Source: Sarcocystis neurona (lineage: Eukaryota > Apicomplexa > Conoidasida > Eucoccidiorida > Sarcocystidae). From it: a stretch of 64,000 nucleotides of DNA. Within the stretch, counting starts at the first letter, position 1; each line of letters opens with the position of its first letter. Below, in pieces: positions 1-12,316 of this stretch. The translations under genes were made by a program, and so were the position numbers. The stretch lies in the NCBI GenBank assembly GCA_000727475.1, contig KL647302.1, forward strand, positions 258,657-322,656, in the 5' to 3' direction. The notes under the pieces are model-generated. The model was not told where the DNA came from. It made no database searches and saw only the letters and a list, made by a program, of their open reading frames with translations.

Positions 1-2211
1 TGGTGCCCCCACGTAGTTCTTGGGGTGTATGTACACCAGAAGGGCTTCCTGCCAGAGCGCAGAATTGATACCCACCAAAGCCAGTACACTTTAACACTAC
101 AGCCGGTGTGGTGAGCAGTCGATAACGTTTGCTTATACTTGACGAACTGATTCCCCACGGCGTGGACGTCACTGAGGCAGTTCTAACGGTCAGAACTCTT
201 CCTCATAAAGTACGACCACCAGTCCAAGCACACGTTTTAGCGTGCGTGCAAGGAATAAACTGCTCGTGCAGGCCGGGTTTCTGGAACGTGGATATACGCT
301 GTTGAGGAGCGGGTTTCATTGTAGCTCTTCTGAGTGTATAGAAGGGACACGAGAGGCTGATGCGAGTGAATTCGTCAATTTTGAGGCGCAGATAAGACAA
401 CCGAGGCGGAGCTTGCCGACCACGCAGTGAGGAGGGGTTAGTTCCTTAGCACACGGACACAGTAAATAAAATCTTCCGCAGTGTACGTACACTGGAAGAC
501 ATCCTTCCTGCTCGAAAGAACGGGTGCAGCAATAGTTTATCAACAACCGGCCTGAGTTCGCCTTCGTTCTCTTCGTCGTCGTCCACGGTAACGAAAAGAG
601 CGGGGGTGGACGCCAGGCATATCTCTCTCCGGTGACTGTACTCTCGAAAGTCTCACATTCCCGGAATTTTGTCGTCTACGACAAGGAGCTTGCAGCTTCA
701 TCAGACACTGGGAGAACTGGAGTTGCACACATTGTACTGCTGCGCCAACTGCTGCAAAAACTTTGAAACGTGCCGCCGCGTCTCCACGCAGCAAGAGCGC
801 GTCACCCCTGTGCGGCTGCGGCAACGTACAGGTACATCTATATTATAGCTCCCGTAAAAACGACATATATACAAGCGTATATGTACTTTCAGATGTATAC
901 TAAGTAACACATCTATCTACAACTACATATGTGCATGCATATATATATATATGTATGTCGCACAAAGTATCTTGCCGTAATCACACCTGACACATGCGCA
1001 GAGTGTGTACAAGAGATCCGTATGTTCACCACAGTATACACGCACCGCATCTATACAACAATATAAGAATCACCACTGGCGTAATTCAGGCAACCACGCG
1101 GGCAGGTCTACGTTTGTGGCCGTACAGTTGGAACAAGGTATGAGTGTAGAATATCTCCACATCGACGCCTAAGCACAGACAAATACAGGAGGTGAACAGG
1201 TAAAATGTATTTAAGTACACACGGGCATGTCTACGTATATATATATATATACGTATGCATGCGTGTACAGCTACATATGTACGTACGTGGACAGATATCT
1301 GCATAGCAGTATGTGCAGGGACGTGCACCTACATATGTACGCACCTACATATGTGTGAATGCATCCTCATGTGCCTTTCCTGGACTCTGAATGGATCACA
1401 CAATTTTCACACGTGGACTGTGTTGCTATTTGTGTATCCCAGGACATCCCCACAGCCATACACGCATATCTACATACTTGCGTGTAGTATGTACAAATAC
1501 GTGCACACGCGTACAGACACCTACAGACGATCAAAAGGACCTGCGGAGAGGCAGAAACCTTTCCTGTAGACGCCTAATCCAAACGTGCAAGTGCAGCCGG
1601 TACCAAACATCAAGACACGAAGGTATATACATCCATATCTATATACATATATACAGATATGTATGTGTAGGGCAGACGACAACCGCTACCCTCTCCTGTT
1701 GACAGGGAACCGCCGTTCCGCTGCTCGAATTAGTTAGAAAATCTCTTGTGTCCCCTTCTCTTTGCAGCCCATGCTCAAAAGCCACTACCTCAGGTAGACG
1801 TATATATATATATATATAGTTGTGTGGGATTGTAGATCATCACAGGTACGAAGGCTGCGTGTCTCGAAACGCATTACGGAGTCCTTATATATATATATAT
1901 ATGTACACGCGTACGCCGGTATAAGTTCGTGAGTATATATACATAACTATCTATTTGACGTATGTGTTGTCGCGTGTGCGTACAGACGTGTTGAAGGAGT
2001 AATGTCAAGATAAGTTTTTGCGCTCCTCCCGGAAGGAGCAGTAGTCGTAGTAGTTGCTGTAGTAGTAATCCCATAGGTTTGGCAATTCGCAACGGTAATG
2101 GAGTGCATAAAACATTTGTATTCATAACACTTACGTGTAGCCACGTAATTTCTTAACGTACATGTGTATATGTATATATGTGTGTATGCTTCGCATTCAA
2201 GAAGATATGGA

Positions 2212-2214
<3 letters not shown>

Positions 2215-2243
<29 letters not shown>
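2215..2243. repeat. (AT)n microsatellite
   Basis: An uninterrupted AT dinucleotide run of about 29 bases. Confidence 0.95.
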
Positions 2244-2247
<4 letters not shown>

Positions 2248-3360
2248 CACACACATGTAAGGATATATACATAGACACGCACACGTGACCTCTACATGGA
2301 ATGCATAATATATATATATATATATATACATACATACCTACGGATGTGCATACGTACACCCGTAACTCTGAGAAGATACGTACATATCCAATACCTGCAC
2401 ATGAATATAGACGCATACTATGCGAGTTTATGCATGTATATATATTTGTCGTCCTACATGCATGTACTTATATATATATATATATACACGCGTGTATATA
2501 TTTATGTGGGTGCGCGCAACCATGGACACAAGCACCCGCCCCTGCACGAGTAAAACTGTCCCTCTACGTAGGGGAATAAAACAACTTGCAGGACCCCGTC
2601 CAGGCGCTCGCGCCACAGCTGGCGTTGAAATCTCCTGCGCTTTCGAGCAATCAAATTCATGTGTCTCTGCCGAGCAAGTCTTTCCTACTCATGCATCGGT
2701 AGCAAATAGACAAATCGACAACGATACCGATACATATGTGTACATACATGTATGTCCACCTGTGTGTATATGATAAATTTTATCGGTATTCCTTTCGCCT
2801 GTTCACACGTTCCTACGTGCGTATCCGTTGTGGGTCTATAAATAACTAAATTTCCCGATACGTACACACACACAGGCACACATATATACGTACTACGTAC
2901 CTCTCTTTAAATCACCAAAGACACACGCGCGACCAGGGCTCCACACACACATTTCTTTCCGAGCAGATCCACATACAGAGCTGTGCCGATATAAGAACGT
3001 ACCCCGACCACTATACATTCCCTGTACGAGGAAAAACAACTACACGTCCGCGCACAAAGATATACAAATATATATCCCCTACGTAGATGCCCTTTTACAG
3101 AAGCACACCTGCCTACGTCGACGTCGACGTTCAACTAGACGCGCATGCAACCACAGTTATATACATGTACATATACATACAGACACATACGAGGAGAGAT
3201 GATAAGGAGGTTTGCACACAGGGACAAACCGGGAAAGAGGGCGAAAATGAGGCAGGTCTACACAGGCGTGTAAGTAGTCTGTGTAGACACATTTCTACAC
3301 TCACGTCTGCACCTATCCATTCATGTGCGTCTCCCTCTTTCTATCTCTCTGTATTTACCT

Positions 3361-3452
3361 ATATATATATATATATATATATGCACGTATCCTCCTGTGG
3401 CGCATAACGCAGTAAAGCTGCGTCACGCATATATATATATATATATATATAT
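3361..3452. repeat. Pair of (AT)n microsatellites
   Basis: Two AT runs (3361-3382 and 3429-3452) are each followed by a similar short segment (ATGCACGTATCCTCCTGTGGCGCA and ATGCAGATATCAACCTGTGGCGCA, differing at a few bases). The pair therefore looks like a 68-base local duplication that includes the microsatellite. Confidence 0.8.
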
Positions 3453-3479
3453 GCAGATATCAACCTGTGGCGCACATGT

Positions 3480-4440
3480 CAGGGGAGCTGTGGTGCCGGG
3501 ACAAGTTTTGTTGACACATCCAATTCTGCAACGTATTCGTGGGCAACTGCTGCGCGCTGAAAATCGACACCGTTGCTGCTGCTGTTGCTCTTGTGGGCGT
3601 AACTGCTGCCGCTGCTGCCACCCTCGCGCCGCTGGTATCCCGGCTGCTGCCGCGTGATCTTAAACGTCGTGAACACTACTGCTGCCGAATCTGTGTCCGA
3701 CCCGCTGCTGCTGCTCCAGCTTCACACCGCGAGACGCTGCTGCTGCTGCGGCTGCTGAAGCACTGCTGCTGCTGCTTCAAACGCGCGTGCTGCTGATCGC
3801 GCCTCAGCAGATTGCTGCTGAAACTCTACGTGGGATACTCCCACAACACGCTTCCAACCGCAGCCATCACCCGCTGCTGCTGCTGCTCGGCCTGGCGAGC
3901 AAATGCTTGCTGAGCCTCCTCAACTTCACCTTGTTACGCAGCACTGCTGCCACGCGCATCGGCCGTTGCTGCTGCTTCTGCTGCTCGTTGATGGCGCTGC
4001 TGCTGCTGGTTCTCAGCCGACAGCTCCTTCTAAAATACTGCCGAGGCTGTTGCGGAAGACTGCTCCTGCTTCTGCTGCTCCAGCTTCTGCGGCGGCTGCT
4101 GCGACTGCTGCTGCGGGTGCGGCTGCGGGCGCTGCTGCGGCTGCTTGCGCAAGTGTTGCTGCTGCTGCTCCTGCTGCTGCTGCAGCTGCACCTGGGCTTC
4201 TTCTGTGGCAGCGTCAGGATCTTTTCCACCTGCTGCCACTGCTCCCCTAGCTGCCTGTGCGAGCGCTTCTCCCCTGATTCTTCCTCTCCTTCTCCTTCGA
4301 CGCCTGCGTCTTTTTCGCTACCGCAGCTGCACCTTCGCCTTCTTCTTCCGCTTGAACGGCTGCTTCTGCTGCGTGACTACCAGCAGGACGTGACTGTCGC
4401 GGCGTCGCGTGGAAAAACCTCCGTCACGTACTGCTGACCC
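3480..4440 (-). other. Candidate minus-strand low-complexity exon(s)
   Basis: The plus strand is CTG-rich, so the minus strand carries CAG, which is the coding orientation in the two firm genes of this window. Several minus-strand frames read like protein but none is open across the whole block. One is Gln-rich and runs to about 4030. A Ser/Arg-rich frame ends at 3867. An acidic frame containing EVEEAQQAFARQ lies near 3905-3800. A final frame (3676-3479) contains VDFQRAAVAHEYVAELDVST and ends at a stop. The frame changes suggest introns or a decayed gene. No family is recognised. Confidence 0.3.
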
Positions 4441-6840
4441 GATCGGTCGGCAGGGCCGTTGATTCTCCCTGTGTAGTTCTCTGCATGCGGAAAACAATCG
4501 CAGGAAGTGCTGTTGTTTGCAGCAGCAACAAAAAATATAAGCAGCCATCTCTCCACTCAGACGTAACGCTCCTCTCCTTTCTGGTCCTCCTTGCTCCCGT
4601 TTTGCAACTGCTTGTTCGTTGAGGAAAACGAATCTGCGCGACGGCTGGCACTCCTTCGCGTTCAGAACCGACTTTCTATTGCAGTACTTCTCCTGCAGCC
4701 CACCAAGATACTTCTCAACTCAACTTTCCCCACACCTGAGCAACGACGACACTGTGGTACTCTTCTGTTCTTAGTATTCTCTCTACATACAACCCTGTGC
4801 GCGTACGGGGGTGTGTCTGTATGTGTGCGAGTGTGTGCATGTACATCAGTGCTACGTTTTTCTCTCCAGCTACCGGTATCACGCATATCTTCTTCCGGAC
4901 GCGCATTGTCGTGTTCCTCCGTATATCACTGCTAAGCACTTCCCGTTGTTCTACTTCTTCTCCACATCCAGCAACTACCCAGGACGCCTCAGCAAGAGGA
5001 GCGACAGCAGCTTTGTGTGGAGTCCGCCGCAGCACGACACGAGAAACGGGCAGCGTCTTCACCAGGAAGAGGTGAAGCGAGCAGAAAGGAAAAGACCGCA
5101 GAGCTCCTCCAGAGCACCGACAAAGCTACAATATGTAGAAGGAAAACCCGAACGGAGAGCTACTCAAAAACAGCAAGAGAGATATGATGTCCAGGGCCTG
5201 TCCGCAGAACTCAAGCGACTGCAGCACACTCGCGTCGCGCTGTATCCCCTGCACACATACCGCTTCTCTCCTTGATGCGGTCGCAGTTGCAGTCTAACGT
5301 GTACACAGAAAGATGCAGTGCACATACGTCTACTACAGATGTCTCCGAAAATCTCCTTCTACACATATGTATTCCATATATGTATATGTGTATACACACA
5401 CATGTATGTTTCCAAGATATACGTATGTATGTCTCTTTGCAGGATATACATATATACACCTGGTTACAGGATATATATGTATATACGTCTGGATACAAGT
5501 TATACATGTATATATACATGTATGCCTACAAGATATATATATATGCCTGTTTGAAGGCGTTCATGTATACACGTACGTAGATGTGCGTGTCCCTACGTAA
5601 GCGTGTATATAGATGTAGACACTACAGCGGACACGAGACGAATCACGCAGAAAACCAGGAGACACACAGGAACAGAGAGACGCGTGCGCTGGATGATAGT
5701 CATACGTACGGAAGAAGGGGGTACACGTCACAGGAGTATTTGTGTGTATATTAATGAGAAACAACAGAGACTCCTTAGTACACACACAGCGAATGAAGGT
5801 GGTCTTGTAGACTGACGAGAAGGGACGGGCGGTTATTGGGAGAAGCCACCGTAGTCTCGTCAGCCTCCTACTACTACGCCACTATCTTCCTCTTCCTTTC
5901 GCTTTTTCTTTTGTCCTCTTCCTCTTTTTTCCTCCTCCCCTCTCTTCCTTTCTTTCGCTGAATATGAGCATACGCATGCATGTACTTGTGGACTGATAGT
6001 TACCCACGTGGTCTGGGCAGCGATACGAAGCCGCACACATTCATCTGCCTGGCAAACGAACCTCCCGATGTCGCCTCCAGTCCACACAGAGCAACCACTC
6101 ACACGTCCACGTAGATTTAAAACTGACGCAGTACATGTATAGAACAAATACACAAGTACATTTATATATATATATATACGTATATATTGCATATGGTTAT
6201 ACCTGTGTGCGGATATATATAGAGATATATATATATCTGACATATTACATATCTGGATCTGCACAAAGCCTAAAATATATACTTATATGTACCTATTTAG
6301 ATAATCAGCCGTAGAGATATGTATATATATATAGATAATCCTATATATCCATATACACACACATACGTAGGTAGTGCAAGGAGAGTAGCACGAAGAACAC
6401 GAGCAGTGCAACTGCGGCATATGTTTTTGAAGAAACGGTGGCACGGTCGTGGAAGAGGAATACGAAGCAGAGGCACGATTCGCTTTGCGCAGCAGGAGAG
6501 TAGACGGGTTTACCGATATATATATATATATATATATATATCCACATGCCTCTAGATAGCTACTATGTGCTTCAAGGTAGTACACACCCAGTCGCCAAGA
6601 TGCATGCATGCCGACATATACCGACACATTTATAGAGAGAGTGAGAGAGAGAACCGAGGCTGCTGATGCCGCAGGGGGGCAGCAAGGGCAGAATCGTCTT
6701 ACCACGAGGAGGCAGCAGTTCGTGCGCATAAGTAGAATATAGACGGCCCCCTGTCACTGGTAAAGCTACCGCCTGCTGCTGCGCTGTTCGGATGGAGTAA
6801 GGCATCATAGTCACTGCTTCTCGCGTTCCGCAGCTGACGG
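4441..6840. other. Stretch without an assignable gene
   Basis: Mixed sequence (about 4450-5280) has plausible frames on both strands, for example plus-strand residues around SNYPGRLSKRSDSSFVWSPP and a minus-strand frame over 5062-4715. Neither has a decisive start or a family signature. From 5280 to 6560 the sequence is dominated by TATA/ACGT microsatellites. A polypyrimidine segment lies at about 5870-5960 on the plus strand. No gene is called. Confidence 0.5.
6516..6541. repeat. (AT)n microsatellite
   Basis: An uninterrupted AT run of 26 bases. Confidence 0.95.
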
Positions 6841-6993
6841 CCCGCTGCACGATGTCTGGGTACTCGAAAGGCGCGCACACTGCAGCAGCAGCGGCAGCAA
6901 CGCGTCAGTAAAAGCAGAGGCAGACGAAGCAGCAGCAAAAGCGATATCTTACGCAGCAGCAGAAAAACAGACGCAGCAACGGCAACAGCAGGG

Positions 6994-7108
6994 ACAGCAG
7001 CAGCAGCGACAGCAGCAGCGACAGCAGCAGCGACAGCAGCAGCGACAGCAGCAGCGACAGTAGCAGCGACAGCAGCAGCGACAGCAGCAGCGACAGCAGC
7101 AGCAGCAG
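6994..7108 (+). repeat. 12-bp CAG-derived tandem array
   Basis: About nine copies of a 12-base unit, CAGCAGCAGCGA. One copy carries CAGTAGCAGCGA, which puts a stop codon into the Gln frame while leaving the Ala/Thr frame open. Confidence 0.9.
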
Positions 7109-8113
7109 TCAGCAGCGGCGACATCACACGCAGCAGCGAAAGCCGAGAGGCAGCAGCAACTGCAACAGCACCAGCAGAGGCGTACCAAGCAACGCCCACG
7201 ACGTCGGAATGCGAAACAAGCAACAGACACCAGGAGCAGCAGCTGCTGCTGCGAAAAGTCATCCACGACAAAAGCAGCTACGGCAGACGAGCTAGCAGCA
7301 GCTGACGCAGCAAGACCAAGCACCTCACACGGAAAATCAGGAGTATCACCCGTGGTGAACTCGCCCTCCACTATTAACGCAAGCAGCAGAAGCTATTGCT
7401 AAAGAGCCAATAGCACACGGAACACCGGTAGAGGCGAGACGAAAAACCCAGAGGCAGAGGAGCAGCAGGAGACGCCAAAGCAGAGGGGAAAGAGGCAGCA
7501 GCAGACGACAAAGCAGAGCAGGAAGAAGCAGCAGCAGACGTCAAAGCATAGCAACAGCAGAACAAGCAACGGCACAGCAAAATCAGCAGCCGTCGTTGCT
7601 CGGGCGCCAGCAGACGCAGAAAAGAGAACGCTAGACCATCTTAGCAGCGCAGGCAACAACAAAAGTATCAGCAGAAATCCCCGTTGACCCGTGGCGACGC
7701 CAGCAGCAGTACATGCGAGAGCTTCATAAGCAAATGGACCTGCGAAATATTTACTTGCAGCTGCAAGTGAATGTTTCGCAGAGTTAGCAATTGCAGCGGC
7801 GCGAGCTGACCAGCAGCAGCGGCAGCAGCTGCGACGGCAGAAGTGCTGCAACAAAGCAGCTGTTGCGGCAGCAAAGAGGGCCTCAGAAGCAAACGCTGCA
7901 GCAGACGCAAAAAGCCACCAGCACTAGCGGCACTGAGACGACAGCGAGGCGGAAGCAGAGGCACTAGCAGCAGAAGCAGCATTAGCAGCAGTAATGTACC
8001 ACCAACAGCAACAGCAGCAGCTGTGGCAGCGGCAGGAGCAGACCCAGCAAACCCAGCAGCAGATCCAGCAGCACATCCAGCAGAAGCAGCGGCACATCCA
8101 GCAGAAGCACCGG

Positions 8114-8167
8114 CAGCGGCAGAGGCGGCAACAGCGGCAGAGGCGGCAACAGCGGCAGAGGCGGCAA
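8114..8167 (+). repeat. 18-bp minisatellite, three exact copies
   Basis: The 18-base unit CAGCGGCAGAGGCGGCAA repeats three times head to tail. In the Ala/Glu frame each unit encodes six residues (TAAEAA type). Confidence 0.95.
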
Positions 8168-8289
8168 CAGCGGAAGTCTTCTCGGCAGCAGAAGCAGCGC
8201 CAGTGCGTGTGTGAAGAGGAGCGCGCAGTGAAAAGCAGCAGCAGCGGCGGCAGGAGCAGCAGATCTGGATGACGGATTCAGACAAGGGA

Positions 8290-8935
8290 AGAGGGAACTG
8301 AGCAGAATTGAACAGATACTGCCACGGGAGTCGACTTAACTACAAAATACACAAGATGGTGATGCCGGTATGGTATGAAGAAAAGACGGGGCATGGCACG
8401 AAGACGGAACAAGGAACAGCGCAAGGAAGCGGCAGACCGCACCGGGAGGAAATGGACAAACACGCAAAACAACAGGGAAGAAAAGGCAAAAAGACGTAGA
8501 AGCAGAAATGAAGAGTGCAGAAATGAAAGAAAACCGACAAGAATGAGAAGAAGAAGCAACAAGTCAGAGACGCGCAGCGGCAAGGCAGCAGAAACGGAGA
8601 ACGCGACGGCAGAGAGAAGAGGAGCTCCGCACACTTTAACCCCTGAAGAGAAACAGCAAACAGGAGGGGAAGAACAGGAAGAAGCAGGAAAAGGAGCAGA
8701 GACACCGCAGGAAGCAGCAGACCGCTTTCCAGAGGAGGGAAGAGACGCCGGATACAAAAGACAGAAGGACGCAAAAAGAAGAAGAAAATTTGGATGTCGG
8801 ACGAGCAACGGAAAGGGAAGAACAGAGGAGGACATAGCGACAGAGAGAAAGGGGTAAAGGGAAGGTGGACGAAAACTTACGAAATGCGCGGCCAACGACA
8901 ACGGAGAGAAGGGCCAGAAGCACCGCGCAAATGCA
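8290..8935. other. Purine-rich (plus) / pyrimidine-rich (minus) tract
   Basis: About 640 bases are strongly A/G-biased on the plus strand. The charged Lys/Arg/Glu open frame at 8375-8857 is a direct product of that bias and is not called a gene. The composition resembles the pyrimidine-rich putative intron at about 16.25-16.87 kb (minus), so an intron or untranslated part of a minus-strand transcript is possible. Confidence 0.4.
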
Positions 8936-11900
8936 GCTCGCCACGACCCTGTAGGAAAGCCGAAGAGACCACATACATACATATATAAATGCGGGTATAC
9001 ACGTAGACACATAGTATACATTTACAAAAAGTATACACATACGGGTATACGCGTAGGTATCTAGGGATTCGTACATAGACGGGTAGACACAGATAGAGAG
9101 GCAGCTAGAGAGATATAGACGTGTGTGCGCTTTTAAACATACAGGCGTATGTGGATGATGTGTAGCTGTGCCGACCGGGGAAAATAAGAGGCCACAAGCA
9201 AGGCAGTCCGTTCGCGAGAGGGCAAATATAACCGTCCTTCACTTGAGAGTATTGCGGCGCTCGAAGTGCACATACTTATCTATATACACACAGAAGCAAG
9301 TCCTCTGTATTTATTTACAGCTCTTTCTACATTGACATACGGGGCAAGAACCTTTCTTCACTTCAAACTATTGGGGAGCTGGAGACGCACACATAGATAT
9401 ATATAATATATACTTACACAGAAGTATTCATTTGTATTTAAGTCTCTCTCTCGGAAATGCTGTACACGAATATATATACATAGATATATATATATGTATA
9501 CGTACATAGACGCATTCGAAGATGCAACTGTGCGGCTATACATACATATTCCCCTTGATATAGGGAGAGACACGACTTATTTACATGCGTATACAAATGC
9601 GTACCTACGTAAATCCACACATACCTACATCCCTGTACATCTACATAAACACACACGTGCGAACCTACACATACATATCCGTACACCCATTCTCCTATAC
9701 ATATATACATGCCTATATATCTAAGGACACACCTATACATACACACCTGTTTATCAACATACATACATACCCGTGTGTATATTACATATATATGTAGGAG
9801 CACACCTCTATACGTGCACACATACTCACCTGTGTATCTGTATATCTAATCACATACATTTCACCTCTACATCCAAATACATACGTTCCCATACAACTGC
9901 GTACACACATATATACGTCCCCGTCCATTTATATATACGCGGACACGTATATCCCTACACACATGCATACGTATTCCTATATCTGTACACCTCCCCACCG
10001 GTACACACATATATATCTAAAGTCGTAGATATCTACCTGTGCACATACTCGTATATCTACATCCATACATCCCATTCTGCCACCACATATATCTGTGTAT
10101 CTGCACACACGTACCCATCCGTACATCTACACCTACATACCTGCATATACACGTACTCGCATACCTACACACGTACGTACCCGTGTATCTACATTCACAC
10201 ACATACACACACACAGAGACGTATACCTCCATATATAGGTACCTGCGTATCTGTACATATTCCCACTCGTATGAGTATATGCAGACACACCTGTGCACCT
10301 GCGTGTGTACGTTGATGCGCACGTCCATACATACATACATACCGACATACAGGCATGTACACATATCTACATGTACACAGGCGTACGTCCCCGTATATGT
10401 GGTGCACACATGCCTACATACCAACATACACCCGTCACCCGCACATACATGTATATATAATATATTTATATATATGCACACAAGCAAGCAGACACAGAGG
10501 TGCACCTAAGCATACACAGAATTTGCTTTCCAATCCACACCGGTACAGACACATCCACAGCAGGCCGTATATATATGTAGACAGGCATAGCCCTTTCTGC
10601 ACGTTCAACATCGGCCATCTACGCAGACATATATATACATACAGACGCATGTAACTAGTGAGTGAACGCGCAGATAATAACAAAAGGATACGCGTCTATA
10701 CTGTTCCACGTAAATATATACACACGTATGTATACGTATACGTACATGTATATATACGTATACATATACATGCCCACACGTGTACGGATAGACATACACG
10801 TCTACTCACAATTTTCTCGTCGTAATGCGCTATCTCTCTTCGTAAGCGGACGTTCACCGCGGCGGCCCACGTGTAAAGTGAAGTGCCAAAGACCAAGTGG
10901 ACATATACATATATATATACGTGTGTAATGATCTATACATGTATGGCATATACACACATATATATATATATATATTGTGTGTTGACACAGTATTAGAGAA
11001 ACGTAAAACCACGTATGTGTGTAAATGCATATTATATGCGTGCACCTACTCAGATATATTCTACTCCATACTTACGCACCTATATACATATTACGCTTGA
11101 TATGTGTCCATTCAGCTTCACTCGCACAGACACACGAAGTCTTTACGCATAGCCGTAGAAAAAAAGACCCTCTTCGACACCGAGCGAACGTCAAGAGTGG
11201 ACAACTTTACAAAGAGGAAAAAGAGAAAACTGGAAGAAAATATATCTCCAGGACCTACACCTATGTGTCTGCGTAGAGGGTATTATATAATCACATGTAC
11301 ATACGTACGTACGTATGTATTATCTATATGTGTGTGGGGATGAAGCACAGAGGAATGCCTGTACACGTGGGCAACACAGGGATACGAATGGTTCAGTTAT
11401 CGACCACAGAAAACGCTTCATAGAACGTCTGCTTCATTTTCATATAAAGCCGCACCCGTAAGCATAAGTGCACAACATATATACATACACATTTATGTAT
11501 ATGTGTAAATGTGTATGTGTGTATAAGTGTATGTATTGTATGTATGCACATTTTGCGTGATACGCATATCCATACATGTAAATTTACGTGTATATATATA
11601 TAGATATGTGTAAGTGTATTTGATATGTATACACATGTTGTGTGTTAGGTGAATCTATACCCATATACGTAAATGTATATATATGTATACATATATATGT
11701 ACACATATACATGTATGTGTGTGTGTATATATATATGTATACATATTTGTATACATACATGTATACACATATATATATGTATGTATAAGTGTATGTAATA
11801 TATATATATATACCTGATGCGTGACAAGTATGCCTATTATCCATATATGTAAAGGTATACGTGTGTGAGTATAGATATATGACGTCCCACCTGCATGTAT

Positions 11901-12000
11901 ATATATAGTACAATATATTGTATTATATGTATACGTGTATGCAGTTGAATGTATACACAGAGATAGATAGAGAGGTAGACAGATGATGAAAAACGACTGC
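8936..12000. repeat. ACATA/TACG-type microsatellite desert
   Basis: About 3 kb of interspersed TATA, ACAC, CATACATA and ACGTACGT motifs. Open frames such as 9773-10315 (plus) and 10505-10017 (minus) are His/Thr/Tyr/Ile or Val/Cys/Met runs generated by the repeats. No gene, tRNA or rRNA is visible. Confidence 0.8.
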
Positions 12001-12316
12001 TGGCTTCTCCTCTGCGAACTTCCACTTTCTGACGCAGGTGCCCAGAGAAAAGGAGCCATTTTTTTGGCTAGAAACGGAGAGAGAGGGAAAGGACCGCTGA
12101 CACACCAGCACCTCGTTTCGTCCTTCTTCGCACAAGGGAAAAGAAGGAAAACCGAGAATCCGTGGACTCGAGAAGAAAACGGCTTCTGTAAATCGTGTGC
12201 GTTGCTAGGGGAGGAAGACCAGGGGGAAGAAACAAACGCGCGGGAGGATATGTACATACGTGTCTTCACGCCATCGCTGAACGGGAGAGGAGGACACAGC
12301 AGGCGAAGACGATAAT

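Larger units (their letters stand above)
1..3480. other. Non-coding microsatellite-rich stretch
   Basis: No frame with a credible protein is visible. Open frames here are short and made of Tyr/Ile/His/Thr/Val runs that come from TA, ACGT and TATG microsatellites. Long (TA)n runs lie near 1239, 1802, 1886, 2215, 2312 and 3361. A mixed-sequence island (about 2560-2720) has no recognisable product. Confidence 0.7.
6841..8290 (+). other. CAG-rich block, candidate plus-strand coding or decayed exon(s)
   Basis: CAG is on the plus strand. A plus frame from about 6770 contains PLHDVWVLERRAHCSSSGSN, then an Ala/Lys/Glu stretch, then a QQQR array. An in-frame TAG inside the array (near 7060) stops it. 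Later plus frames (7843-8214) are Ala/Glu/Pro-rich. The minus strand also has a protein-like frame (7371-7200, starting VEGEFTTGDTPDFPCEVLGL). I cannot decide strand, exon borders or whether this is a functional gene. No family is recognised. Confidence 0.3.

Noticed and set aside
6699..7371. Cys-rich minus-strand frames resembling knottins
   Set aside because: The Cys runs are TGC codons from antisense CAG repeats, with no regular cysteine framework.
8375..8857. 160-codon Lys/Arg/Glu-rich plus-strand ORF
   Set aside because: It is explained by extreme purine bias of the strand and has no motif.
9773..10315. 180-codon plus-strand ORF and its antisense partner
   Set aside because: The residues are His/Thr/Tyr/Ile repeats produced by ACATA-type microsatellites, and both strands are open for the same reason.
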